Shown one piece after another: positions 26,709 through 34,719 of a stretch of DNA of 64,000 nt (the first letter of the stretch is position 1; every line of letters begins with the position of its first letter). A program made the position numbers and the translations under genes. The notes beneath the pieces are model-generated. The model saw nothing but the letters and a program-made list of their open reading frames with translations. It had not been told where the DNA came from and did not search any database. The stretch is from Enterocloster aldenensis (GTDB taxonomy: Bacteria > Bacillota > Clostridia > Lachnospirales > Lachnospiraceae): the NCBI RefSeq assembly GCF_003434055.1, contig NZ_QVEX01000011.1, positions 1 through 64,000 of the forward strand, in the 5' to 3' direction.

Positions 26709-27526
26709 GTATTATCAGGGAAATGTTATCATACCCCTTCCTTGTAAGGGCGCTTGTGGGCGGGATGCTGGTATCCCTGTGCGCCTCCCTCCTTGGGGTG
26801 AGCCTGGTGTTGAAACGGTATTCCATGATTGGGGACGGGTTATCCCATGTATCCTTTGGCGCGTTATCCGTTGCCCTTGCCATGGGCTGGTCCCCTCTTA
26901 AGATATCCATTCCGGTGGTGGTCCTGGCGGCATTTTTCCTGCTGAGGATTACGGAGAACAGCAGGATAAAAAGCGATGCTGCCATTGCCCTCATATCCGC
27001 CAGCGCACTGGCCATCGGTATCATAGTCACCTCCCTGACCACCGGGCTGACCACGGATGTGAGCAGCTATATGTTCGGCAGCATCCTGGCTATGAGCCGT
27101 GAGGACGTGGTGCTGTCCGCCGTACTGTCGGTGGTGGTGCTTATCCTGTTCCTGGTGTGCTACAATAAGATATTCGCAGTCACCTTTGACGAGAATTTCG
27201 CAAAGGCAACCGGGGTCAATGTGGGCTTCTACAATGTGGTGATTGCCGTGCTCACGGCAGTGACCATTGTGCTGGGTATGCGTATGATGGGCGCCATGCT
27301 GATTTCCAGCCTGATCATTTTCCCCTGTCTTTCCTCCATGCGTGTGTTTAAAAGCTTTGGAAGCGTGGTGGTGTCCTCGGGTATATTGTCCGTCCTTTGC
27401 TTTATAATAGGAATGGCGGCCTCCTATCAGTTTTCAACGCCGGCCGGCGCCAGCGTTGTGGTGGTCAACCTTCTGGTATTCATCCTGTTCATGGCCTGGC
27501 AGTCCCTGGGGCGGCTCCGGAGTTAG
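26705..27526 (+). CDS. Metal ABC transporter permease (ZnuB-like)
   Basis: A 273-residue ABC-3 family permease with about eight hydrophobic helices, starting MSIIREMLSYPFLVRALVGG and holding the family-typical YSMIGDGLSHVSFG (about residues 38-51) and a late GMRMMGAMLISSLIIFP. It forms the membrane channel of the importer with the adjacent ATPase, whose stop overlaps this start (ATGA). Divalent metal, probably zinc, is the expected substrate. Confidence 0.93.
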   Translation: MSIIREMLSYPFLVRALVGGMLVSLCASLLGVSLVLKRYSMIGDGLSHVSFGALSVALAMGWSPLKISIPVVVLAAFFLLRITENSRIKSDAAIALISASALAIGIIVTSLTTGLTTDVSSYMFGSILAMSREDVVLSAVLSVVVLILFLVCYNKIFAVTFDENFAKATGVNVGFYNVVIAVLTAVTIVLGMRMMGAMLISSLIIFPCLSSMRVFKSFGSVVVSSGILSVLCFIIGMAASYQFSTPAGASVVVVNLLVFILFMAWQSLGRLRS

Positions 27527-27561
27527 GGCAGGAGGAGCCTGCCGGATGATATGATTTGCCC

Positions 27562-27636
27562 GGAATTTAGCCGATACCTGGCCGGATTGGGAATGTGCCC
27601 GGAATTTAGCCGGGAATTTAGCCGGGAATTTAGCCG
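27562..27636 (+). repeat. 12-bp minisatellite GGAATTTAGCCG
   Basis: Three perfect head-to-tail copies (27601-27612, 27613-27624, 27625-27636) and one separate perfect copy (27562-27573), in the 220-bp gap between the metal permease and ktrB. The gap holds no convincing gene; the minus-strand frame here (AKFP repeats) is a by-product of the repeat. Confidence 0.9.
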
Positions 27637-27746
27637 GACTGGTCATTTGACGGTAGACATACCGTGAAACAAGTGATACAATGCAGTTCGTGGGAAGGAT
27701 ATCCATAAAATTGCCCTATTCCGCAAAAGGGTTAAGTGAGGGGAAC

Positions 27747-29114
27747 ATGAAAGAGAAGCTGTATGATTTAAAACAGAAGCATTTAAAAAAACATATATCA
27801 CAGACACAATTCATCGCATATGGATTCTTCCTGATCATCATGACAGGAACCCTGCTGCTGATGCTGCCGGTATCCAGCCGGGACGGACAGGTGGAGCCCT
27901 TCCTCAACTGCCTGTTTACCGCCACCAGCGCCACCTGCGTGACCGGGCTGGTGGTGGCGGACACCTGGACCCAGTGGAGCCTCTTTGGTCAGGTGCTTTT
28001 GCTGATTATGATCCAGTTGGGCGGCCTGGGCTTTATCAGTATCGGTATATTCCTCTCCATTGTGCTGCGGCGCAAGATCGGGTTAAAGGAACGGGGCCTT
28101 ATGGAAGAGAGCGTCAACACGCTGCAGATTGGCGGCATGGTGAAGCTGGCCAAACGGATTATCATAGGCACTGCCATTTTTGAGGGAACAGGCGCCATCA
28201 TATTGTCCCTCCGTTTTATTCCGCAGTATGGCCTGTTCCAAGGCACCTGGTATGGCATATTCCATTCCATATCCGCGTTCTGTAATGCGGGGTTTGACCT
28301 GATGGGACATACGGAGCAGTACAGTTCCCTGTGTTCCTATGCCGGGGACTGGGTGGTGATTGGGACCATATCCACCCTGATCATCATTGGCGGTATCGGA
28401 TTCATTGTGTGGGACGACCTGTACAGGAAAAGATGGGATTTCCGTCATTACCTGCTCCACACCAAGATTGTGCTGGTTACCACGGCCGTGCTGCTGGCAG
28501 GTGGAACCATCCTGTTTTATCTGATGGAGCGGGATAACATCCTGGTGGGGATGAACGGTTCCCAGAAGTTCCTGGCCTGCTTTTTCAGCGCGGTAACGCC
28601 GAGGACGGCCGGATTCAACAATGTGGATACGGCGGCCCTGACGGACGGAAGCAAATTCCTCTCAGCCATCCTGATGTTCATTGGCGGCAGCCCCGGCTCC
28701 ACGGCCGGGGGCATCAAGACCAGCACGCTGGCCGTACTGCTGCTATATGTCCATTCCAATATCCGCCAGACCTATGGCGTGGAGATATTCGGCAGGAGGC
28801 TTCAGGATGAATCCATCCGGCAGTCAGCCTGCATCCTGACCATTAACCTGAGCCTGATGCTTACGGCAACCATCCTGATCATGGTGTTCCAGAACCTGCC
28901 TATGTCGGATGTGTTTTTTGAGACATGCTCGGCCATCGGCACCTCCGGCATGAGTACGGGCGTGACCAGAAGCCTGAATTCACTTTCCAGGATTGTCATC
29001 ATCATCCTGATGTACTGCGGGCGTATCGGCAGCCTGTCCTTTGCGCTTGCATTCACCAGGTCCAGCCGCAAGCCGCACGTACAGCTGCCGGCTGAGCGGA
29101 TTACCATTGGATAG
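27747..29114 (+). CDS. ktrB: TrkH/KtrB-type potassium transporter
   Basis: A 455-residue membrane subunit of a K+ (Na+) uptake system. It shows the four MPM (membrane-pore-membrane) repeats with their filter regions: TSATCVTGLVV (about 70), SAFCNAGFD, TPRTAGFNNVD (about 290) and SAIGTSGMSTGV (about 400). The ATG is preceded by GTGAGGGGA; an upstream in-frame start 22 codons earlier has none. The regulatory subunit follows 35 bp downstream. Confidence 0.94.
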   Translation: MKEKLYDLKQKHLKKHISQTQFIAYGFFLIIMTGTLLLMLPVSSRDGQVEPFLNCLFTATSATCVTGLVVADTWTQWSLFGQVLLLIMIQLGGLGFISIGIFLSIVLRRKIGLKERGLMEESVNTLQIGGMVKLAKRIIIGTAIFEGTGAIILSLRFIPQYGLFQGTWYGIFHSISAFCNAGFDLMGHTEQYSSLCSYAGDWVVIGTISTLIIIGGIGFIVWDDLYRKRWDFRHYLLHTKIVLVTTAVLLAGGTILFYLMERDNILVGMNGSQKFLACFFSAVTPRTAGFNNVDTAALTDGSKFLSAILMFIGGSPGSTAGGIKTSTLAVLLLYVHSNIRQTYGVEIFGRRLQDESIRQSACILTINLSLMLTATILIMVFQNLPMSDVFFETCSAIGTSGMSTGVTRSLNSLSRIVIIILMYCGRIGSLSFALAFTRSSRKPHVQLPAERITIG

Positions 29115-29149
29115 ATGGGTTTAAGAAAAAAGAGAGGGGTATCTTATAC

Positions 29150-29806
29150 ATGAAATCAATTCTTGTAATCGGAATCGGAAGGTTCGGGCAGCATCTGTGT
29201 GAGAATCTGGCAAAGCATGACAACCAAATCATGGCAGTGGATATATCGGAAGAAAAGCTGGAGCCTATCCTTCCCTATGTGGTCAGCGCCAAGATTGGTG
29301 ACTGTACCAATGAAGCTGTGCTGAAAAGCCTTGGGGTTGGGAATTTTGATATCTGCTTCATCTGCATTGGAAATAATTTCCAAAACAGTCTGGAGGTCAC
29401 CAGCATGATTAAGGAGATGGGGGCCAGGTTCGTTGTCAGCAAGGCAAACCGCAACATCCATGCCCGGCTTCTGCTGAAGAACGGGGCGGACCAGGTGGTT
29501 TATCCTGACCGGGACGTGGCGGAAAAGGCAGCGGTTCGCTACAGCGGCAACAATGTATTTGATTATACGGAGCTGGCTGACGGCATTTCCATTTTTGAAA
29601 TCCGTCCCCTGGATTCCTGGGTGGGGAAATCCATCAAGGACCTGAATATCCGCCGGGTATACGGCATTTCCATCATTGCCCTTAAAAACAAGGGCGGGCA
29701 TATGAAGTTCATGCCGGGCGCGGATTATGTGGTAGAGCGGGATATCCACCTGATGGTAATCGGCAATCAGGAGGATGCGGAGAAAATTGTGAAGAAGCTG
29801 AGCTGA
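29150..29806 (+). CDS. ktrA: TrkA/KtrA-type potassium uptake regulatory protein
   Basis: Cytoplasmic RCK gating ring subunit, 218 aa: an N-terminal Rossmann domain with VIGIGRFGQHL (nucleotide loop, residues 5-15), MAVDISEEKLE and GDCTNE, and a C-terminal RCK-C domain from about residue 135. Nucleotide and possibly cyclic di-AMP binding regulate KtrB in relatives. It forms an operon with ktrB and ends just before a large inverted repeat. Confidence 0.94.
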   Translation: MKSILVIGIGRFGQHLCENLAKHDNQIMAVDISEEKLEPILPYVVSAKIGDCTNEAVLKSLGVGNFDICFICIGNNFQNSLEVTSMIKEMGARFVVSKANRNIHARLLLKNGADQVVYPDRDVAEKAAVRYSGNNVFDYTELADGISIFEIRPLDSWVGKSIKDLNIRRVYGISIIALKNKGGHMKFMPGADYVVERDIHLMVIGNQEDAEKIVKKLS

Positions 29807-29818
29807 ACCATGGAGGGA

Positions 29819-29890
29819 AAAGCCTGGGGCACACGCCGGACCTGGACACCTATCTAAGGTGCTGGACCAAAGGCGTGTGCCCCAGGCTTT
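29819..29890. terminator. Long inverted repeat, probable terminator of ktrBA
   Basis: A perfect 19-bp stem (arms 29819-29837 and 29872-29890, AAAGCCTGGGGCACACGCC in the first arm) enclosing a 34-base loop with partial internal pairing. Only short T-tracts follow (CTTTCTGTTT), so strength is uncertain; the symmetric arms could serve both strands. Confidence 0.65.
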
Positions 29891-29931
29891 CTGTTTGATA
29901 AATATTATACAGGAAATAAAGTGGAAGGGGC

Positions 29932-29969
29932 AAAACCTTATTGCTGGTATAAGGTTTTTTTGGTATAAT
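29932..29969 (+). promoter_or_regulatory. merR promoter with overlapping dyad
   Basis: TTGCTG (29941-29946), 17-bp spacer, TATAAT (29964-29969). It overlaps a perfect inverted repeat AAAACCTTAT (29932-29941) / ATAAGGTTTT (29949-29958). The half-site TATAAGG recurs in the promoter of the next gene, so this is a probable autoregulatory operator; the T-run after the second arm also allows a weak terminator. Confidence 0.6.
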
Positions 29970-30038
29970 TATTCCATATTTAGAGCGGATACAGGCATAC
30001 GGTTATATAAAATACATAATATTCGGGAGGGGTGTGCT

Positions 30039-30878
30039 GTGAAAAAACTGTCAATCGGACAGATGGCAAGGCTGAACGGTGTGTCGGAACAGGCGCTGCG
30101 CCTTTATGATAAGGAGGGCCTGTTTTCACCCCTGCACCGCGATGCGGAGAATGGCTACCGGTATTATGATATACGCCAAAGCGCGCAGCTGGATATGATC
30201 CAGCGCATGAAGGCCCTGGGGATGTCCCTTAAGGATATCAAGAAACAGTTAAAACATTTTGACCCTGACATGCTAAAGGATATCCTGTACCGCAACCTGG
30301 ATGAGATTGACAAACGGTCAAGGGAACTGATGTACCAGAGAAAGGCCATTGAGCGCACGCTGGAAAGTTACGAGTGGTATGAGAATGCGCCGCCGGACGG
30401 CACCATTGTGCTGGAGTATATTCCGGGGCGCCTGACCTATATGACGGACTCCGGTGTGAATTTCTATGATTATGGGATTGACGTGTACGAACAGATCCTG
30501 CGCGATTTGAAGAAGAACCTGATTGCCAACCAGCTGTCCCCCATATATTTCTACAATGCGGGAACCATCATGAAGAAGGAGTCACTGGTCAAAGGGGAGT
30601 TCTGTTCCACCCAGATATTCGTGCTGGTGGATAAGGGGTTTGTGAAGGAAAGCCTGATAACTCCCATACCGGCCAGCACCTACCTGTGCATTTACTGCAA
30701 CAGTTTTGACAAGGAGAAGGAATATATCGGCCGCCTTCTGGAGGAAATCCGGGAAAAGCGCTACAGGATCACAGGCGATTATATCTGTGAGGTGGTGGCG
30801 GAGGTACCTATGGACATGCAGGAGAGGGGCATGTTCCTCCGGCTTCAGATACCCGTCTCCCTGCGGGGAAATGCATAA
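30039..30878 (+). CDS. MerR-family transcriptional regulator with ligand-binding domain
   Basis: A 279-residue MerR regulator: winged helix at residues 1-70 (LSIGQMARLNGVSEQALRLYDKEGL, NGYRYYD), an antiparallel coiled coil at about 78-115, and a C-terminal GyrI/BmrR-like effector domain. The GTG start has GGGAGG eight bases before; the frame is open 60 codons further up but crosses the promoter. Such proteins activate promoters with overlong spacers by DNA distortion, and the adjacent dehydrogenase gene has exactly such a promoter. Confidence 0.9.
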   Translation: MKKLSIGQMARLNGVSEQALRLYDKEGLFSPLHRDAENGYRYYDIRQSAQLDMIQRMKALGMSLKDIKKQLKHFDPDMLKDILYRNLDEIDKRSRELMYQRKAIERTLESYEWYENAPPDGTIVLEYIPGRLTYMTDSGVNFYDYGIDVYEQILRDLKKNLIANQLSPIYFYNAGTIMKKESLVKGEFCSTQIFVLVDKGFVKESLITPIPASTYLCIYCNSFDKEKEYIGRLLEEIREKRYRITGDYICEVVAEVPMDMQERGMFLRLQIPVSLRGNA

Positions 30879-30887
30879 AAAAAGCCC

Positions 30888-30918
30888 TTGACTCCATACC
30901 TTGTATAAGCCTTATACT
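30888..30918 (+). promoter_or_regulatory. MerR-type promoter with 19-bp spacer
   Basis: TTGACT (30888-30893) and TATACT (30913-30918) are separated by 19 bp, the overlong spacing typical of MerR-activated promoters. The dyad GTATAAG-C-CTTATAC (30903-30917) lies in the spacer and -10 box, and matches the half-site at the merR promoter. Confidence 0.75.
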
Positions 30919-30973
30919 TATATCAGGAACCATCAATGTATAAAGCAAAGATACAGGAAAGGGGTTAAAAAAC

Positions 30974-32014
30974 ATGATGAATTGCGAAAAAATCCGTGTG
31001 GTACAGTATGGCTGTGGAAAGATGGGCAAATATATCCTGCGCTATCTGTATGAAAAAGGTGCTGAAATCGTAGGCGCGATTGATGTGAATCCTGCCGTGG
31101 TGGGAATGGACGTGGGAGAGTTTGCGGGTCTGGGATTTAAGATCGGCGTGACGATCCGCGATGATGCAGATGCTGTTTTAGATGAATGTGACGCAGATAT
31201 TGCAGTGGTAACCCTGTTCAGTTTTATGGAGGATGTATATCCCCAATTTGAAAAGTGCGTATCCAGGGGAATCAATGTGGTGACTACCTGTGAGGAGGCA
31301 ATCTATCCGTGGACCACGGCAAGCGCCATTACCAATAAGCTGGATAAGCTGGCAAAAGATAATAACTGCACCATCGTAGGCGCAGGCATGCAGGATATTT
31401 ACTGGGTAAACATGATTGGCTGTGTGGCGGGAGGCGTACACCGCATTGACCGGATTGAGGGAGCCACCAGCTACAATGTGGAGGATTACGGACTGGCCCT
31501 GGCAGAAGCCCATGGGGTTGGACTTACACCTGAGGAATTTGAGGCAAAGATTGCCCATCCCGAGACACTGGAGCCGTGTTATGTGTGGAATTCCAACGAG
31601 GCCCTGTGCAATAAGATGGGCTGGACCATTAAGTCCCAGACACAGAAGTGCGTTCCATATTTCTATGATTCAGACTTGTATTCCGAAACCATGGGGTATA
31701 CCATACCCAAGGGCAACTGCATCGGCATGAGCGCGGTGGTGACCACCGAGACCTTCCAGGGGCCGGTGATTGAAACCCAGTGTATCGGCAAGGTTTATGG
31801 GCCGGATGACGGTGACTTATGCGACTGGAAGATCATCGGTGAGCCGGATACCACCTTCTTTGTCAAGAAACCGGCAACTGTGGAGCATACATGTGCAACC
31901 ATTGTGAACCGCATCCCGACCATCCTCAATGCGCCGGCCGGATACATTACGGTTGAGAAGCTGGATGACGTGGAATATCTTTCCTATCCAATGCACATGT
32001 ATCTGGATTTCTGA
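30974..32014 (+). CDS. DapB-like / 2,4-diaminopentanoate dehydrogenase-like NAD(P) oxidoreductase
   Basis: A 346-residue Rossmann-fold oxidoreductase: nucleotide loop [14 protein letters not shown] (residues 8-21), acidic strand end AIDVNP, and a DapB-type second domain. The overall pattern resembles dihydrodipicolinate reductase N-terminal family members such as diaminopentanoate dehydrogenase of clostridial ornithine fermentation. No other ornithine-pathway gene is nearby, so the amine substrate is unknown. It is a single gene downstream of a MerR-type promoter and followed by an inverted repeat, suggesting an inducible single-enzyme response. Confidence 0.8.
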   Translation: MMNCEKIRVVQYGCGKMGKYILRYLYEKGAEIVGAIDVNPAVVGMDVGEFAGLGFKIGVTIRDDADAVLDECDADIAVVTLFSFMEDVYPQFEKCVSRGINVVTTCEEAIYPWTTASAITNKLDKLAKDNNCTIVGAGMQDIYWVNMIGCVAGGVHRIDRIEGATSYNVEDYGLALAEAHGVGLTPEEFEAKIAHPETLEPCYVWNSNEALCNKMGWTIKSQTQKCVPYFYDSDLYSETMGYTIPKGNCIGMSAVVTTETFQGPVIETQCIGKVYGPDDGDLCDWKIIGEPDTTFFVKKPATVEHTCATIVNRIPTILNAPAGYITVEKLDDVEYLSYPMHMYLDF

Positions 32015-32086
32015 TGGCTGGACAGGGACAAAACCGTAAAATCATGATATTTGCCTGATCTGAAGGTGTGTATCATTGTGCAATGA

Positions 32087-32129
32087 GACAGGGCAGATGA
32101 AGCTTTGAGTAAGCTTTATCTGTCCTGTC
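32087..32129. terminator. Inverted repeat between convergent genes
   Basis: A 19-bp stem with G-T pairs (GACAGGGCAGATGAAGCTT / AAGCTTTATCTGTCCTGTC) and a 5-base loop. It lies between the dehydrogenase and the oppositely oriented serine hydrolase. No T-run follows, so termination is likely but not certain. Confidence 0.6.
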
Positions 32130-32169
32130 CGTGTGTATGGAATGGTACGGGAATGGCTCGGGAAGGTTT

Positions 32170-33207
32170 TTAAGTGTCCCTGTCATCGGTCCTGGGCTGG
32201 CTGGCCAACGCCATTGGGATGATTTCTTCCATGATAAGCGCCGTAAGGCGGCTGCTGTCAGGGGACAGGGATGCCGTGGCTGCGATGACCACATCCTTTT
32301 CCGGCGAGCAGAATATGATGTTGCCGCCATCGCCCATGGCAGCGTAGCCGCCCCCAAACAGCCACCACAGATATCCGTAGTTATTGGGGGTCATGGCGGT
32401 TGATTCACCTACCCAGGTTTCGGGGACAATCCGTGCCTGGCCCCAGAGGCCATGGTTCAGGTACAGATATCCAAAGCGGGCCATATCGCGGGGGGTCAGG
32501 GTAAGCCCCCAGCCGCCGGCACTGTTTCCAGCCGGGTCAGATACCCAGCCTTTTACATATCTTCCCTGGAAAAAGCCCATGGGGTTTGCGGCTGTTATTT
32601 TATAATCCGGAAGGGTTTTCATGCCGATTGGTCCAAACAGGTACTGGTTGGCAAACTCCCTTGCAGACATTCCCGTGGTCCGGGTTATGATGGCAGACAG
32701 CAGATGCGCGCCGGCCGTGGAGTACCGGAACGTCCCTGGCCCCATGGGACCGCCCAGCAGATCCAGGGCAAACCTGGCCCAGTCAGGACTCATGCACATT
32801 TCCTGAAACGGTTCATCATCACAGGCATAGGGCGCGGTCATGGTGAGCAGATGTTTTATGCGGATTTCACGCTTCCCAAGTTCATCAGGGCCAGGGTCAT
32901 ATTCAGGGAAAAATTCCAGTACGCCTTGATTGACGCTGTCTATGAATCCCTTGTCAAGTGCAATCCCAATCAGGGCAGACAGGATGCTTTTTGTGACAGA
33001 CGCAACATGGACCGTATCATCGGGACCATAACCGTTATAATAATGTTCGTAGGCCAGATATCCATGGTGTACAATAACCAGTCCGCATAAATTCCAGTGC
33101 CGGCTGTCCAGGATTTGATTAAGCCCTGCAATCGTCTGCGCATCCATGTCCGGCCCTTCCGGGCCAAGGGTACGCCAGTTTTCCTTTGGCCAGTATTTGT
33201 TTTTCAT
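32170..33207 (-). CDS. Serine hydrolase, class C beta-lactamase/esterase-like
   Basis: A 345-residue member of the beta-lactamase-related (COG1680) family. The nucleophile motif is Ser70-Val-Thr-Lys73 in VASVTKSIL; the usual YxN is Tyr-Ser-Thr (FRYSTAGAHLLS) and the third motif is GDGGN instead of KTG, which is more like esterases or 6-aminohexanoate-dimer-type hydrolases than true beta-lactamases. There is no signal peptide, so it probably acts in the cytoplasm. The ATG has CAGGAGG before it. Substrate unknown; resistance should not be inferred. Confidence 0.85.
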   Translation of the reverse strand: MKNKYWPKENWRTLGPEGPDMDAQTIAGLNQILDSRHWNLCGLVIVHHGYLAYEHYYNGYGPDDTVHVASVTKSILSALIGIALDKGFIDSVNQGVLEFFPEYDPGPDELGKREIRIKHLLTMTAPYACDDEPFQEMCMSPDWARFALDLLGGPMGPGTFRYSTAGAHLLSAIITRTTGMSAREFANQYLFGPIGMKTLPDYKITAANPMGFFQGRYVKGWVSDPAGNSAGGWGLTLTPRDMARFGYLYLNHGLWGQARIVPETWVGESTAMTPNNYGYLWWLFGGGYAAMGDGGNIIFCSPEKDVVIAATASLSPDSSRLTALIMEEIIPMALASQPRTDDRDT

Positions 33208-33467
33208 TTTCAATCCTCCTGAGTCAATTATTTGATTGAATCTAAGAGGTGGCGCCATCTCATGGGTTCAGTATAGAGGAATCAATTTTTAATGTAAAGA
33301 AAATTTTTAAAATATGTGACGGGCACTGGCGGGGAAAGATAAAGGCGCCTATATCTTGACTTTATGTGGCTGATGTGCCAAAATAGTCAATTGACAGGTT
33401 ATGATGATGCCCTGATCCGGAAAGATGGTACAGGGAGTCGGATATTCAGAAAGAAGGAAAGAGTAAA

Positions 33468-34709
33468 ATGACGAAAATTGATATTATTTCCGGTTTTCTT
33501 GGTGCGGGGAAGACAACGTTCATCAAAAAGCTTTTGGAAGAGGCGATTGCCGGAGAACAGGTTGTACTGATTGAAAATGAATTTGGTGAGATTGGAATTG
33601 ACGGAGGTTTCTTAAAGGATGCAGGCATTGAAATCCGCGAGATGAACTCCGGCTGTATCTGCTGTTCTCTGGTTGGGGATTTTGGCGCTTCCCTGGCAGA
33701 GGTCATCACTAAGTACAGACCGGAGCGTATTATCATTGAACCATCAGGCGTGGGCAAGCTGTCAGATGTGGTGAAGGCAGTGGTGGATGTATCCGCAGAC
33801 ATGGAAGTGGAGCTGAACAGTGCCGTGACCATTGTAGATGCTGCAAAGTGCAAGATGTATATGAAGAATTTCGGTGAGTTTTTCAATAACCAGATTGAAA
33901 ATGCCGGCACCATTGTACTCAGCCGTACCGATATCACAGATGCTGCAAAGGTGCAGAAGGATGTGGACATGCTCCGTGAGAAGAACCGTGATGCAGTCAT
34001 CATAACAACACCGCTGGCAGAACTGTCCGGGGCGCAGCTGCTTGAAATCATTGAGAAGCATGACACCATGCTGGATGACCTTCTGGCAGAGGTGCGGGAA
34101 AGCCGCCAGCATCACGATGGGGAATGCCATGAGCATCATCACCATGAAGGGGAAGAGTGCCATGGGCACCACCACGATGGGGAAGAATGCCATGAGCACC
34201 ACCACGATGGGGAAGAGTGCCACGGGCACCATCACCATGAAGGGGAAGAGTGCCATGGGCACCACCACGATGGGGAAGAGTGCCATGAGCACCACCACGA
34301 TGGGGAAGAGTGCCATGAGCACCATCACGATGGGGAATGCCATGAGCACCACCATGACGGGGAGGAATGCCATGACCATCACCACGGCCATGGATGCTGC
34401 GGCCATGACCATGACCACCATCATGCAGATGAGGTATTCACAAGCTGGGGCATGGAGACAATCGTCCCGGTAACCCATGACCAGCTGGAGGATATACTGA
34501 AACGGCTGGCTCATACGGAGGAATTCGGCCAGGTATTAAGGGCAAAGGGCATGCTGCCCACAGAGAATCCAGGGGAATGGCTGTACTTTGATCTGGTGCC
34601 TGAGCAGTATGAAATCCGTGAAGGAAGGCCTGATTATACCGGCAAGGTGTGTGTAATCGGCGCAAGCCTTGAAGAAGAAGCATTAAACAGCGTATTTGGA
34701 AGAAGCTGA
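33468..34709 (+). CDS. COG0523 (CobW-type) GTPase with expanded His/Cys repeat
   Basis: A 413-residue G3E GTPase of the metal-chaperone/insertase group. Motifs: P-loop GFLGAGKTT (residues 8-16), metal motif CxCC in SGCICCSL (about 63-68), EPSGVG, and a G4-like SRTD. Residues 218-306 are nine repeats of about ten residues, each with one Cys and three or four His (GEECHEHHHD type), followed by a further CCGHDHDHHH stretch; the C-terminal CobW domain starts after about residue 325. COG0523 proteins deliver or insert zinc or other metals. The next gene is a second, divergent COG0523 protein. The promoter region contains the palindrome GTCAATTGAC at 33386-33395. Confidence 0.9.
   Translation: MTKIDIISGFLGAGKTTFIKKLLEEAIAGEQVVLIENEFGEIGIDGGFLKDAGIEIREMNSGCICCSLVGDFGASLAEVITKYRPERIIIEPSGVGKLSDVVKAVVDVSADMEVELNSAVTIVDAAKCKMYMKNFGEFFNNQIENAGTIVLSRTDITDAAKVQKDVDMLREKNRDAVIITTPLAELSGAQLLEIIEKHDTMLDDLLAEVRESRQHHDGECHEHHHHEGEECHGHHHDGEECHEHHHDGEECHGHHHHEGEECHGHHHDGEECHEHHHDGEECHEHHHDGECHEHHHDGEECHDHHHGHGCCGHDHDHHHADEVFTSWGMETIVPVTHDQLEDILKRLAHTEEFGQVLRAKGMLPTENPGEWLYFDLVPEQYEIREGRPDYTGKVCVIGASLEEEALNSVFGRS
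34119..34385 (+). repeat. Nine tandem about 30-bp units in the CobW-type gene
   Basis: In-frame units (27-33 bp) around the core GGGGAAGAGTGCCATGAGCA encode G-E(E)-C-H-(E/G)-H-H-H-(H)-(D/E). Neighbouring units are nearly identical in DNA, including silent sites, so the array looks recently expanded and copy number is probably unstable between strains. Confidence 0.92.
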
Positions 34710-34719
34710 GGATAAGATT

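Noticed and set aside
27562..27636. CRISPR array
   Set aside because: Repeats are 12 bp and head-to-tail without spacers; no cas genes are in the window.
27434..27706. Minus-strand frame with AKFP repeats
   Set aside because: Produced by the 12-bp minisatellite; it also overlaps the permease gene antisense and has no ribosome site.
32170..33207. Antibiotic-resistance beta-lactamase
   Set aside because: No signal peptide, YST and GDGGN in place of YxN and KTG; the family is mostly esterases and amidases.
33356..33396. Zur-type operator or standard promoter before the CobW-type gene
   Set aside because: TTGACT at 33356 has no acceptable -10 at 16-18 bp, and the palindrome GTCAATTGAC is too short to assign to Zur from sequence alone.
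34042..34473. Plus-strand frame with repeated MSTTTMGKSAM-like units
   Set aside because: Out-of-frame reading of the same tandem repeat inside the CobW-type gene.
33762..34514. Long minus-strand frame (250 aa) opposite the CobW-type gene, rich in Met/Val/Ala repeats
   Set aside because: It is the antisense reading of the His/Cys repeat array; no ribosome site and no family resemblance.
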